Below, one piece after another: positions 8,367-17,617 of a stretch of DNA of 64,000 nucleotides. The translations under genes and the position numbers were made by a program. Below the pieces are notes generated by a model. It made no database searches. It had not been told where the DNA came from and was given only the letters and a program-made list of their open reading frames with translations. The DNA is from Weissella confusa. Lineage in GTDB: Bacteria; Bacillota; Bacilli; Lactobacillales; Lactobacillaceae. How positions within the stretch are numbered: the first letter of the stretch is position 1; every line of letters begins with the position of its first letter. The DNA is taken from contig JQAY01000003.1 in assembly GCA_001436895.1 (NCBI GenBank), positions 124,001-188,000 of the forward strand. The letters are read 5' to 3'.

Positions 8367-9025
8367 TAGTCTGACGTCACTTCCTTCAAACGAGCAATCT
8401 TAGCTGCTGGGTCAACCTTATCGAAGACATATGAACCAGCGACCGCAACCGTTGCCCCAGCTTCGTAGGCCAACTTAGTCGTTTCGTCGTTTGCACCACC
8501 ATCGATTTCGATGTCGTAGTCATAGCCCTTTTCGCGCTTGATTTCAGCCAAACGGGCAATCTTCTCCAACGTTTCAGGCAAGAACTTTTGTCCACCGAAA
8601 CCAGGGTTAACTGTCATGACCAACACTTGGTCAACCATGTGCAAAACAGGTTCGATAGCAGCCACTGACGTACCAGGGTTGATAACAACTTCAGCCTTGA
8701 TACCGTGGTTCTTGATTTGTTGCAAAGCACGGTGAATGTGTGGCGTTGCCTCGTAGTGCACACCGATAATATCTGAACCAGCTTCAGCAAAAACGTCAAT
8801 GTAGCGTTCTGGTTGTTCAACCATCAAGTGAACGTCCAAGACCATGTCAGTTACTGGGCGCAAGGCCTTAACCCAGGCTGGACCGTAAGAAATTGATGGT
8901 ACAAACATACCATCCATAACATCGATGTGAACAAATTCTGCTCCTGCAGATTCAATCAACTCGATGTCCTTTTGCAAATTGATGTAATCTGCAGACAAAA
9001 TTGATGGTGCTACCTTAATCGTCAT
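8366..9025 (-). CDS. rpe: Ribulose-phosphate 3-epimerase
   Basis: 219 residues, a TIM barrel of normal length. It interconverts ribulose-5-P and xylulose-5-P, the entry point of the phosphoketolase pathway used by heterofermenters. Seen: APSILSADY at the N-terminus, the metal/catalytic HIDVMDGMFVPS (33-44), DVHLMVEQP, the loop VNPGFGGQKF, and EIDGG near the end. It lies 21 bp downstream of rsgA and is coupled to thiN. Confidence 0.95.
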   Translation of the reverse strand: MTIKVAPSILSADYINLQKDIELIESAGAEFVHIDVMDGMFVPSISYGPAWVKALRPVTDMVLDVHLMVEQPERYIDVFAEAGSDIIGVHYEATPHIHRALQQIKNHGIKAEVVINPGTSVAAIEPVLHMVDQVLVMTVNPGFGGQKFLPETLEKIARLAEIKREKGYDYDIEIDGGANDETTKLAYEAGATVAVAGSYVFDKVDPAAKIARLKEVTSD

Positions 9026-9046
9026 CTCAAAAAACCTCGTATTTTT

Positions 9047-9961
9047 CTAGTGCTTCTTATCGTGTTTATTATAAACCGGGCGGCGACCCTCAATCAAATC
9101 GTAAAACAACTTGTAGTTGTCGTAACGTGATTGCATGATTTGACCGGCGGCCAACGCTTCCTTCACTGCGCAACCGGGTTCGTTCAAGTGAACACATCCT
9201 CGGAAGCGGCAGTTTGGTGATAATTCGTTAAATTCGCGGAAGTAACGCGTTAAATCACGTGCTTCCATGTCGAATACTTCAAACGCTGAGAATCCTGGGG
9301 TATCGGCCACAAAACCGCCAAACAGCTTAATCAAACCAACCTGACGGGTCGTGTGACGCCCACGACTCAACGCTTGTGAAACTTCACCTGTTGCAAGGTC
9401 CAATTCCGGTGCGATGTGGTTAAGCAACGTGCTCTTACCCGCACCAGTTTGTCCCATAACAACTGACAACTTATCGCTCAGCATGTCTTTAACAGCCGTC
9501 AAACTTGGCTCGTCAAAGGCCTTTTCTGGCAAAATAACTTGATATCCAGCTTGGCGATAACCATCGGCAACCGTCACCATTTCAGCCATTTCTTGCTCAT
9601 TAAGCAAGTCGGTCTTCGTGAAATAAATAACCGGTTCAATATCTTTTTCTTCAAGTGCGACCAATTGACGGTCAAGCAAATTGCTTGACCAATCTGGCAT
9701 CTTAACCGCCGTCACAACAATTGCTTGATCAACGTTAGCAACCGGTGGGCGTACCAAACTGTTATCACGCTCATCAATATCCAAAATATATCCTTCAGAT
9801 TGGCTATCGGCACTAAAGGTTACCCAGTCGCCAACCAAAGGCTTCATGTCACGCTTGCGGAAATTACCACGTGCGCGTGTGCGGAATAATTCTCCGTCAT
9901 CAGTTAACACGTCATAAAAGCCTGCCAACGCTAATTGAATTTGTCCATGATAATTTGCCAT
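9047..9961 (-). CDS. rsgA: Ribosome small-subunit-dependent GTPase A
   Basis: 304 residues. An N-terminal OB fold is followed by a circularly permuted GTPase: the G4-like FTKTDL comes before the P loop GQTGAGKSTLLN, and G3 is DTPGF. A C-terminal zinc finger is formed by C-x5-C-x-H-x5-C (in NCRFRGCVHLNEPGC). It checks maturation of the 30S subunit. The ATG follows AGGAG. It lies 76 bp downstream of the PASTA kinase gene, the standard order. Confidence 0.95.
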   Translation of the reverse strand: MANYHGQIQLALAGFYDVLTDDGELFRTRARGNFRKRDMKPLVGDWVTFSADSQSEGYILDIDERDNSLVRPPVANVDQAIVVTAVKMPDWSSNLLDRQLVALEEKDIEPVIYFTKTDLLNEQEMAEMVTVADGYRQAGYQVILPEKAFDEPSLTAVKDMLSDKLSVVMGQTGAGKSTLLNHIAPELDLATGEVSQALSRGRHTTRQVGLIKLFGGFVADTPGFSAFEVFDMEARDLTRYFREFNELSPNCRFRGCVHLNEPGCAVKEALAAGQIMQSRYDNYKLFYDLIEGRRPVYNKHDKKH

Positions 9962-10037
9962 TTACTCTCCTATTTATTTTTGTCACAGCAGGTGTTGGTC
10001 TAAAACCTCCGACATTCCCACTCTGCTTTATCTAATC

Positions 10038-11873
10038 TTATTGATGAGTAGAAGATTCAGTTGCCGCGCTGTTTGCGCTCGACGAACTTGAATTGCTACT
10101 TGATGAAGATGACGAACTTGATGAAGACGATGATGAAGATGACGAACTTGATGACACAGCATCAGGATTCTGTCCCTTCGAAATATAAATCAACAACATC
10201 TCGTTAGACGTAATCTTCGTGCCCGGTGTAATCGATTGGGCCACGATTTGATCCTTACTCATACTATCTGAGTAAATTTCATTATACGTGACACTGATGC
10301 CGTTTTCATGTGCCCAAGCATCAACGGTTCCACGTGTCTTACCACTGAAGTCAGGTACTGTGTAACGGCTTACGCCAGTTGATACCTTGAATTTAACGGT
10401 TGTCTTTGATGGTACAACCTTATCTTCAGCATCAATATTTTGCGATACGATGTAACCTGCCGGAATCGTATCATCGGCGACCTCAGTCTGTTCAACTGTG
10501 TAGCCTTTGTTCTTTAGGTTTTCAGCAACCGTTGTGTACTTCTCGTTGACATAATCACCAAAGCGCACCTTCGCGACACCCTTGGAAACGACCAAATCAA
10601 CCTTCTTGCCAGCCTCTACTGTCTTATCGGCTGCAGGCGTTGATCGCACAACTTTACCGCGGGCAATCGTCGCTGAGTTGGTGGTTGTCACGTCACCAAG
10701 TTTCAAATTATTGTCCTTAAGTGTTTGCTCGGCAGCAGCTTGCGTTAAGCCACGCAGATTTGGCACGTGGACTTTACTTGGTTGCATTGCCCCATAAATC
10801 GCCAAACCAACGACCATCGCCACAACAAATCCGAGCACTAGCCAGACAAAGCGCCATGGCGAACGCTTCTTTTTCGGCGTGACTGCAGCATCGTTCAACG
10901 GTGCAACTTTGTCAGCCAACTGGTCTTCGGTTTCAGAATTCGTCTTTGGACGCTTAGCTGCCATATCTTGAATTTGCGCTAACGGCACTACCTTCGTCGC
11001 ACCATCAGCCGCATCTTCATTTGGATCGACCCAGCGCTCTTCATCTACGCGATTAGGTGATAGCGCTGTCGCCAAATCACCTGCCATCTCAGTTGCAGAC
11101 GTATAACGACTCAATGGATTCTTGGCCGTTGCCTTAAGAATCACATTTTCAAGCGCTTGTGGCATACGTGGGTCAAAGTCTCGAATCGAAGGCATCGGAT
11201 CCTGCGTGTGCTTAACAGCGACTGCCACCGCCGTTTCACCGTCAAATGGTACATGACCGGTTAGCATTTCGTACAACATGATACCAAGTGAATAAATGTC
11301 ACTTCGAACAGTTGCAATATCACCCTTCACTTGTTCGGGTGCCATGTAGTGAACCGATCCAATTGCCGTATTCGTCTGCGTCATACCAAATGACGTCTGC
11401 GCACGAGCAATGCCAAAGTCAGTAATCTTTGCTTGACCATTCAAATCAATCAGGATGTTTTGTGGCTTCAAGTCACGGTGCACGATGCCGTTTTTATGCG
11501 CTTCAGCAACACCTGATAAGATGTCACTCATAATTTCAATGACGCGCGTCACTGGAATCGGCTGACGTTCAGCAATGTATCGCTTCAAGTCCATGCCTTC
11601 AACATATTCAGTTACCAGATATTGTGAACCACCATCTTCACCGTAATCATACACTTGAATGATATTTGGATGCACCAAAGCAGTTGTCGCTGAAATTTCA
11701 TTTTCAAAGCGACGACGCACTGCCTGGTTATCACGCATATCAAGACGCATCAATTTAATTGACACATCACGATCAAGAATAATGTCATGGGCGCGATAAA
11801 CATTCGCCATGCCACCTTCGCCTAATGGTTCGACAATTCGGTAACGCCCGCCAATCATTTGATTCATTTCCAT
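10038..11873 (-). CDS. pknB: Ser/Thr protein kinase with PASTA repeats
   Basis: 611 residues from the ATG at 11873; the upstream GTG in frame lacks a ribosome binding site, while GTGAGG sits 10 bases before the ATG. The kinase domain (about 5-275) shows LGEGGMANVY, Lys40, HRDLKPQN (132-139) and DFG (152-154). One TM helix (about 341-363) precedes three extracellular PASTA repeats (about 370-575). It ends in a run of about 20 serines, encoded by mixed TCN/AGY codons with a 23-bp duplication. It senses cell-wall intermediates and controls division and wall growth. It starts one base after the stp stop codon, so kinase and phosphatase are coupled. Confidence 0.95.
   Translation of the reverse strand: MEMNQMIGGRYRIVEPLGEGGMANVYRAHDIILDRDVSIKLMRLDMRDNQAVRRRFENEISATTALVHPNIIQVYDYGEDGGSQYLVTEYVEGMDLKRYIAERQPIPVTRVIEIMSDILSGVAEAHKNGIVHRDLKPQNILIDLNGQAKITDFGIARAQTSFGMTQTNTAIGSVHYMAPEQVKGDIATVRSDIYSLGIMLYEMLTGHVPFDGETAVAVAVKHTQDPMPSIRDFDPRMPQALENVILKATAKNPLSRYTSATEMAGDLATALSPNRVDEERWVDPNEDAADGATKVVPLAQIQDMAAKRPKTNSETEDQLADKVAPLNDAAVTPKKKRSPWRFVWLVLGFVVAMVVGLAIYGAMQPSKVHVPNLRGLTQAAAEQTLKDNNLKLGDVTTTNSATIARGKVVRSTPAADKTVEAGKKVDLVVSKGVAKVRFGDYVNEKYTTVAENLKNKGYTVEQTEVADDTIPAGYIVSQNIDAEDKVVPSKTTVKFKVSTGVSRYTVPDFSGKTRGTVDAWAHENGISVTYNEIYSDSMSKDQIVAQSITPGTKITSNEMLLIYISKGQNPDAVSSSSSSSSSSSSSSSSSSSSNSSSSSANSAATESSTHQ
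10102..10154. repeat. 23-bp direct repeat in the poly-Ser tail of pknB
   Basis: A 23-base unit beginning GATGAAGATGACGAACTTG occurs at 10102-10124 and again at 10132-10154 (30-bp period). It encodes part of the poly-serine tract; copy-number change would lengthen or shorten the tail in frame. Confidence 0.7.
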
Positions 11874-11874
11874 G

Positions 11875-12615
11875 TTAGCGTGCCTCACTTTCTTGTCGGC
11901 CGATCAAGACTGTGACATTGTCTGATCCACCAGCTTCATTTGTTGCACTAATCAATTCAGCAACTGCATCTGTGATTGTCGGTGCGTCATTAATCTTAGC
12001 TAAGATTTCCTCATCCGACACGTGCTTTGGCATACCATCAGTTGTCAAAACCAACATATCACCGGGACGGGTTGCAAATTCAAATACATCCGGTTCTGCC
12101 TCTTCAGTCACGCCCAATTGGCGAGTAATCACGTGGCGACCAGGGTGCTTAACTGCTTCATCTTCAGTAATTGCGCCACGACGCACCAGCTCACTTGCCA
12201 GGTTATGATCAACTGTCAGTTGACGCAATTGCCCCTCTCGAATGAGATAAGCGCGTGAGTCACCTAAATTAGCAATCACTAACTGGTCTACCAAAATGAC
12301 GGCAATCACCAGCGTCGTTGCCATACCACGCAACGTTCGGTAACGATTTGACGTCGTTAAAATAGTTTCATTTTCTTGGGCCGCCTGACTTAAGAGCCAG
12401 TTACGAGCCGCGACAATATCATGAATGTCGGTTTGCTGCCACTCATTACCAATGTGTGAAACTGCCATGGTTGCAGCAACATCCCCACCGTTCTCGCCTC
12501 CAACGCCATCAGCAACGATTGCTAGTTGGGCACCAGCTTCGTTAATAAAGACGCCCACGTAATCCTGATTGTCGGCACGAACACGACCAGTATCGGACGC
12601 ATACGCAATTTTCAT
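11875..12615 (-). CDS. stp: PP2C-type protein phosphatase
   Basis: 246 residues, the normal size of PrpC/Stp enzymes. Metal-binding acidic motifs are DNQDYVG near residue 15, VADGVGGENGGDVA (34-47), LTTDGMPKHVSD and GGSDNVTV at the end. It removes phosphate from targets of the adjacent PASTA kinase. It lies between rsmB and the kinase gene, the conserved Firmicutes arrangement. Confidence 0.95.
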   Translation of the reverse strand: MKIAYASDTGRVRADNQDYVGVFINEAGAQLAIVADGVGGENGGDVAATMAVSHIGNEWQQTDIHDIVAARNWLLSQAAQENETILTTSNRYRTLRGMATTLVIAVILVDQLVIANLGDSRAYLIREGQLRQLTVDHNLASELVRRGAITEDEAVKHPGRHVITRQLGVTEEAEPDVFEFATRPGDMLVLTTDGMPKHVSDEEILAKINDAPTITDAVAELISATNEAGGSDNVTVLIGRQESEAR

Positions 12616-12650
12616 AAAAATACGCCTTCCTTTCAGCGGTTACTTGTTAA

Positions 12651-14027
12651 CTAGGCTTGCTTCTTTTGCAACGTTGCAATGAAGAAACCATCAGATTCAA
12701 AATCATCTGGGAACATGTGGACCATACCACGATCGTCACGAGCATCTAAATCGTAGGCAGTGTACGTTGGTACCAACTCGAAATCTGGGTGATCAGCCAG
12801 GAACATGTCAACGACATCTTCGTTTTCTGAACGCAAAATCGTGCAAGTACCGTAGACCATACGTCCGCCAGCCTTTAGCTTAGGTGCTGCTGCTTCCAAG
12901 ATACCCAATTGAATCTTTTGCAAGCTCAAGCTATCTTCAATACTCTTATCGTATCGAATTTCAGGCTTACGACGCAATAGGCCAAAGCCTGAACAAGGCG
13001 CGTCAACCAAAATGCGGTCGAATTGACCGTCTGCAAACGCTTCATCAACCTTGCGAGCGTCTAGCGTACGCGCATTGATACGGTCAGCCACGTGCAAACG
13101 TTCCGCATTTTGATTAATCAAGCCAACCTTGTGATCGTGGATATCAAGCGCTTCGACATGACCGCCTTCTGCAGCGTTCAAGTACGTTGCAATTTGTGTC
13201 GTCTTACCACCAGGGGCAGCCGCCGCATCCAAAACTTGATCATCTGGTTGAATGTCCAAACTAGGTGCCATCAACATGGCAGACTCGTCTTGCAACGTAA
13301 CCAAACCATCCTTGAAAGCTTGTGAACTGGCAACGTGACCACCGGCAAGTAGCAAGGCATCTGGCGTCACCTTTGAAGGTGTGACCGTAAAGCCTTCTTC
13401 TTCCAAAATCTTCGTTGCATCCGCAACCGTTGTGACTGCCAAGTTCACACGAGCTGATTGGGCAGGAGCATCGTTAATTGCCATCGCAATACGTGATGCC
13501 TTCTCCCAACCCAACTCTTCCGTCAATTGGTTAATCAACCAAGTTGGCAATGACGCTTCAACAGACAAACGTTCAACCTTGTCTGTAATTTCATCAAATG
13601 AACGCACACCTTCACGGTCAATCGCGTGGAGGACACCTGTGACAAACTTACGCACCCCATCGTGACCGCGACGCTTCGCAATATTAATGGCTTCGTCGAA
13701 GATAGCGTGATTTGGCACCTTATCCAAGAACTTCATTTGGAAAAGAGAGACATACAACAATTCGCGCACCCATGGGTCCAACTTTTCCGGCTTCTTCACG
13801 AATGGCTTCAACCAGTACTCCAAAGTCATGCGACGTTGAATAACACCGTAAACCATCGTTGTCATCAAGTGAACATCACGTTCATCCAATTCAGCTTGCT
13901 TAACCGTATTGTTCAGTTGCAAGTTTGAATAGGCACCATTACGAATCTTCTCAAGCGTTCGAATGGCCATGGCACGTGCATTGTGCAACTCCCATTCGGC
14001 GACTTTATTACTACTTCCCTTGCTCAT
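12651..14027 (-). CDS. rsmB: 16S rRNA (cytosine-967 C5) methyltransferase
   Basis: 458 residues. An N-terminal NusB-like RNA-binding domain (about 10-145) is followed by a Rossmann methyltransferase with the SAM motif LDAAAAPGGKTTQIA, catalytic Cys in DAPCSGFG, and the second conserved Cys in YGTCTI. It overlaps the fmt 3' end by 17 bases, indicating coupling in the priA-fmt-rsmB series. Confidence 0.95.
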   Translation of the reverse strand: MSKGSSNKVAEWELHNARAMAIRTLEKIRNGAYSNLQLNNTVKQAELDERDVHLMTTMVYGVIQRRMTLEYWLKPFVKKPEKLDPWVRELLYVSLFQMKFLDKVPNHAIFDEAINIAKRRGHDGVRKFVTGVLHAIDREGVRSFDEITDKVERLSVEASLPTWLINQLTEELGWEKASRIAMAINDAPAQSARVNLAVTTVADATKILEEEGFTVTPSKVTPDALLLAGGHVASSQAFKDGLVTLQDESAMLMAPSLDIQPDDQVLDAAAAPGGKTTQIATYLNAAEGGHVEALDIHDHKVGLINQNAERLHVADRINARTLDARKVDEAFADGQFDRILVDAPCSGFGLLRRKPEIRYDKSIEDSLSLQKIQLGILEAAAPKLKAGGRMVYGTCTILRSENEDVVDMFLADHPDFELVPTYTAYDLDARDDRGMVHMFPDDFESDGFFIATLQKKQA

Positions 14028-14973
14028 CAGTAATCACCATGTCTCCTTCTTCGAACTTAGCGTGTCCATTTAGGTACGCCGTTACGTCCATTTTTGGCTT
14101 ACCAGCTGGTTGCAATTCATCGATTGCAATGATGTTGCCATCACCGGCAGCTAGCCACAAATCGTGCTTGCCCTTCTTAACAACCGTTCCGGCTGGTGCC
14201 GTTGTTGTTTCATCAACCAAGTGCGTGCGTTGAATCTTTGTGCGTACGCCATTAATCGTCGTGTGCGCGATTGGGAATGGGTACAAACCACGCACATGGT
14301 TGTGAATCTCACGCGCTGAACGGCTGAGGTCCAAAATTTCTTGTTCTGGTGAAATGTTTGGTGAGAACGTTACATCTTCTTCAGCTTGAGGCTCAGGTTG
14401 TACATCCCCAGCAATCAACTTAGGCAACGTTTCCATCAACAAGTCACGTCCCAATAGGCTCAACTTATCAAACAATGTGCCGGTGTTATCGTCATCCAAG
14501 ATAGGCAACGTGGCACGTGAAATCACATCACCAGCGTCCATCTTCTTCACCATGTACATGATTGAGACCCCAGTCTCAGAATCGCCGTTAAGTACGGCAT
14601 AGTGAATAGGTGCCCCACCACGATACTTTGGTAGCAATGATGCGTGCACATTGATGGCCGCAATTTGCGCTGATTCCAATAGCTTCGTTGGCAAGAATTG
14701 ACCATAAGCTGCTGTAATCAACAAATCCGGTTGCATGGCAATGACTTCAGCCATTTCATCTGAACCAGAAAGCTTTTCAGGTTGCAACACCTTAATGCCA
14801 GCCGCAACGGCAGCTTCCTTTACTGGCGTTGGCGTCAATACACGCTTGCGGCCAACTGGACGATCTGGTTGCGTCATTACAGCAGCAACCTCATAATCAT
14901 CATTTGCAATCAATGCATTCAAAATTGGCACAGAAAAGTTTGGGGTTCCCATAAATACAATTTTAGTTGTCAT
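14011..14973 (-). CDS. fmt: Methionyl-tRNA formyltransferase
   Basis: 320 residues, usual length. It formylates initiator Met-tRNA using 10-formyl-THF. The catalytic/folate motif is seen as INVHASLLPKYRGGAPI, and the N-terminus IVFMGTPNFSVPIL is typical. An AAGGAG site precedes the ATG. It lies between priA and rsmB. A small dyad (GAGGCG/CGCCTC, 15000-15019) lies in the 55-bp gap after priA and has no T run. Confidence 0.95.
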   Translation of the reverse strand: MTTKIVFMGTPNFSVPILNALIANDDYEVAAVMTQPDRPVGRKRVLTPTPVKEAAVAAGIKVLQPEKLSGSDEMAEVIAMQPDLLITAAYGQFLPTKLLESAQIAAINVHASLLPKYRGGAPIHYAVLNGDSETGVSIMYMVKKMDAGDVISRATLPILDDDNTGTLFDKLSLLGRDLLMETLPKLIAGDVQPEPQAEEDVTFSPNISPEQEILDLSRSAREIHNHVRGLYPFPIAHTTINGVRTKIQRTHLVDETTTAPAGTVVKKGKHDLWLAAGDGNIIAIDELQPAGKPKMDVTAYLNGHAKFEEGDMVITDEQGK

Positions 14974-15028
14974 GTTGCCAGTCTCCTTTTTATATGTATG
15001 AGGCGCATAAAAACGCCTCGTTTATTTT

Positions 15029-17449
15029 CTAAATGAAGTTTACTGGGTCACGATCAATCGTTAACGTAACCCCTTGTTTTTGTAGTCGTTGACCGGCTGA
15101 AACAAGTTCCGTTAGCGCTTCCTCTAACCCATCATCATGCTTAAATTTAATCACCATTCGGTAATAATACTTATTCTTCAAACGTGCGATTGCACCTGTC
15201 GAAGGACCGAGTAAAACTGAATCCGATGCCAAGTGACGCTTTAGCCAGTTGGCCGTCTGATAAGCAACCTTGGCTGCCTCATCTTGACGCTCGTGGGCAA
15301 TCTTAATCTGCACTGTATAGAAGTACGGCGCGTACTGCCAAGTATGACGTAGATTCATTTCTTGCTTGTAGAATGATTCATAGTCCTGTGTCTTGGCTAA
15401 CTGAATGGCGTAGTGATCGGGATTAAACGTTTGAATCACCACTTCACCTTCCTTATCAGCACGTCCGGCACGACCAGCCACTTGCGTCAGTAGTTGGAAA
15501 GTACGCTCTGAGGCACGATAATCTGGCAAGCCCAGTGTGGTGTCAGCATTTAATACGCCGACCAATGTAACATCTGGAAAATCCAGACCCTTGGCAATCA
15601 TTTGGGTACCCAATAGGATATCCGCCTTCTTCTCACCAAAATCATTCAACATCTTGTCCGTTGCGCCCTTGCGACGTGTTGTATCAACGTCCATGCGGAT
15701 GATACGTGCATCAGGCATAATGCGTTGCAATTCTTCTTCAACCTTTTGAGTTCCCGTACCATAAGGACGGATACGGTCAGAACCACAGTTGGCACAAGTC
15801 GTTGGGATTGGTTCGCTATAACCACAGTAGTGGCATTCCAAACGGCCCGTGTCCTTGTGCACCGTCAAGGCCAAATCACAGTTCACACAGCGTGGCGTAT
15901 AACCACAATTACGACACATCATAAAGTTGGCATAACCGCGTCGATTCAACATCAAGACACTTTGCTCTTGCTTGTCCATGCGATCACGGAGCTGCGTTAA
16001 CAATTGTGGTGAGAAAATATCATCCCCGCCTGCCTTCATTGCTTCACGCATGTCCACAACTTCCGCCTTTGGCAACGGATTGTGCAACGCACGTTCCGTC
16101 AACGTCAGCAACGTGTAAACGCCACGTTGGGCACGCGCACGACTTTCTAGCGACGGTGTAGCTGAACCCAAGACAACTGTTGCATTGTGATACTCGGCAC
16201 GCCAAAGTGCGACATCGCGGGCGTGGTAACGTGGGTTCTCTTCTTGCTTATAAGTTGCTTCGTGCTCTTCATCGATGACGATAAGTCCGATGTTCTCCAA
16301 CGGTGCAAATATTGCTGAACGTGCGCCCACAACCACCTGTACTTCGTGGCGCTCAACGCGACGCCATTCATCGTAGCGTTCACCATCCGATAGTCCTGAG
16401 TGCATGACTGCGACATTATCACCGAATCGTCCCTTCACACGACGTACCATTTGTGGCGTCAACGTAATTTCAGGCACTAACATCAAGGCCGTCTTACCGT
16501 TGGCCAATGTATGCGCAATACTTTGCAAGTAGACCTCTGTCTTACCTGACCCGGTAATCCCTTCTAGCAAAAAGGTGTGATTCTCAGCTTTATTCAAGCT
16601 AGCCGTAATGGCCTCATAAGCCACCTCTTGCTCGGGGTTTAACGTCAATGCTTCAGTTGCAGCAACTGGGCTGCTCAAACGTGGCAAACGGTATTCTTCG
16701 ATTTCATCACGCGTAATCCAGCCCTGTTCCTCAGCTTTTTTAATCGTTGGATAGTCAAGATGTTGTTCATCTATAACAGTCTTAATTGGCATAAAATCGC
16801 GCGGTGCCGTCATCAAGAACGTCAACAAACGTGCTTGCTTAACCGCCGTCTTGCGTAACTGACGACGCTCATTGTCATAGAAAGCTGCGTCTTGTGTAGG
16901 CTTCATTGCCAATACTGTTTTAGCCGTTGCGCGATTATCTACGACATAGCCAACCTGCAAAACACCTTGTCGTTGCAAGCGTTGCAACTTTGGCAATAGT
17001 GCTGGTTCAATTTCGTGTTCGTCAAATGGTATTTCAGAACGATCAGCAAACAACAAGGCTACAGCGGCATCGTCCGTAATTGCATCCGGTTCAACCAACT
17101 GAAGCGTCTTCGAATACTTGGCGCGCATCACATTAGGTAGCATCGTTTGCAACACGCTAATACGGAATGAAAAATTCGTTTCCGCTAGCCAACCGCCCAG
17201 TTGCAATAATTCATCGTTTAAGACTGGCGTTAGTTCCACAACACTATCAATGTCTTTCAACTTGTCAGCATCTTCAGCCTCATCAACGAGGCCGACGACG
17301 AACCCCTGAATCAAGCGATTCCCACGGCCAAACGGTACAACAACGCGCATACCATCAACGACAACATCTGCTAACTCAGCCGGAATACGGTAGGTATATG
17401 GCTGGTTTGTCTGCATTGCCGGTACATCGACAATCACTTGTGCATACAT
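15029..17449 (-). CDS. priA: Primosomal protein N', replication restart helicase
   Basis: 806 residues, normal for Firmicutes. The N-terminal DNA-binding part begins MYAQVIVDVPAMQTNQPYTY. The helicase core has Walker A GITGSGKTEVY, Walker B DEEHE and motif VI QVAGRAGR. Eight zinc-binding cysteines lie between (CRNCGYTPRCVNC, CHYCG, CANCG). It reloads the replisome at stalled forks. It opens the priA-fmt-rsmB-stp-pknB-rsgA-rpe-thiN run; the upstream neighbour is the Mga-like gene behind a terminator. Confidence 0.97.
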   Translation of the reverse strand: MYAQVIVDVPAMQTNQPYTYRIPAELADVVVDGMRVVVPFGRGNRLIQGFVVGLVDEAEDADKLKDIDSVVELTPVLNDELLQLGGWLAETNFSFRISVLQTMLPNVMRAKYSKTLQLVEPDAITDDAAVALLFADRSEIPFDEHEIEPALLPKLQRLQRQGVLQVGYVVDNRATAKTVLAMKPTQDAAFYDNERRQLRKTAVKQARLLTFLMTAPRDFMPIKTVIDEQHLDYPTIKKAEEQGWITRDEIEEYRLPRLSSPVAATEALTLNPEQEVAYEAITASLNKAENHTFLLEGITGSGKTEVYLQSIAHTLANGKTALMLVPEITLTPQMVRRVKGRFGDNVAVMHSGLSDGERYDEWRRVERHEVQVVVGARSAIFAPLENIGLIVIDEEHEATYKQEENPRYHARDVALWRAEYHNATVVLGSATPSLESRARAQRGVYTLLTLTERALHNPLPKAEVVDMREAMKAGGDDIFSPQLLTQLRDRMDKQEQSVLMLNRRGYANFMMCRNCGYTPRCVNCDLALTVHKDTGRLECHYCGYSEPIPTTCANCGSDRIRPYGTGTQKVEEELQRIMPDARIIRMDVDTTRRKGATDKMLNDFGEKKADILLGTQMIAKGLDFPDVTLVGVLNADTTLGLPDYRASERTFQLLTQVAGRAGRADKEGEVVIQTFNPDHYAIQLAKTQDYESFYKQEMNLRHTWQYAPYFYTVQIKIAHERQDEAAKVAYQTANWLKRHLASDSVLLGPSTGAIARLKNKYYYRMVIKFKHDDGLEEALTELVSAGQRLQKQGVTLTIDRDPVNFI

Positions 17450-17578
17450 GTATTTTTTCCTTTCATCTGGTCTATATATTCAATAAGTCTAAAATTTGCT
17501 CACTCTATTTTACCAAACTTAGGCAAATCCCCCTAATGACGCCCGATACGCTTTATATTTCCTTTGGTTTTACGCCAA

Positions 17579-17609
17579 CAAAAAAGGCCAAGGTGTTGCC
17601 ACCCTGACC
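17579..17609 (-). terminator. Terminator after the Mga-like gene
   Basis: On the minus strand GGTCAGGGTG-GCAA-CACCTTGGCC (one bulge) is followed by TTTTTTG, directly after the stop of the regulator gene and before priA. Confidence 0.75.
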
Positions 17610-17617
17610 AATTTTCA

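Noticed and set aside
14974..15028. GAGGCG/CGCCTC hairpin between priA and fmt as a terminator
   Set aside because: No T run follows and the genes belong to a conserved operon; it is mentioned under fmt only.
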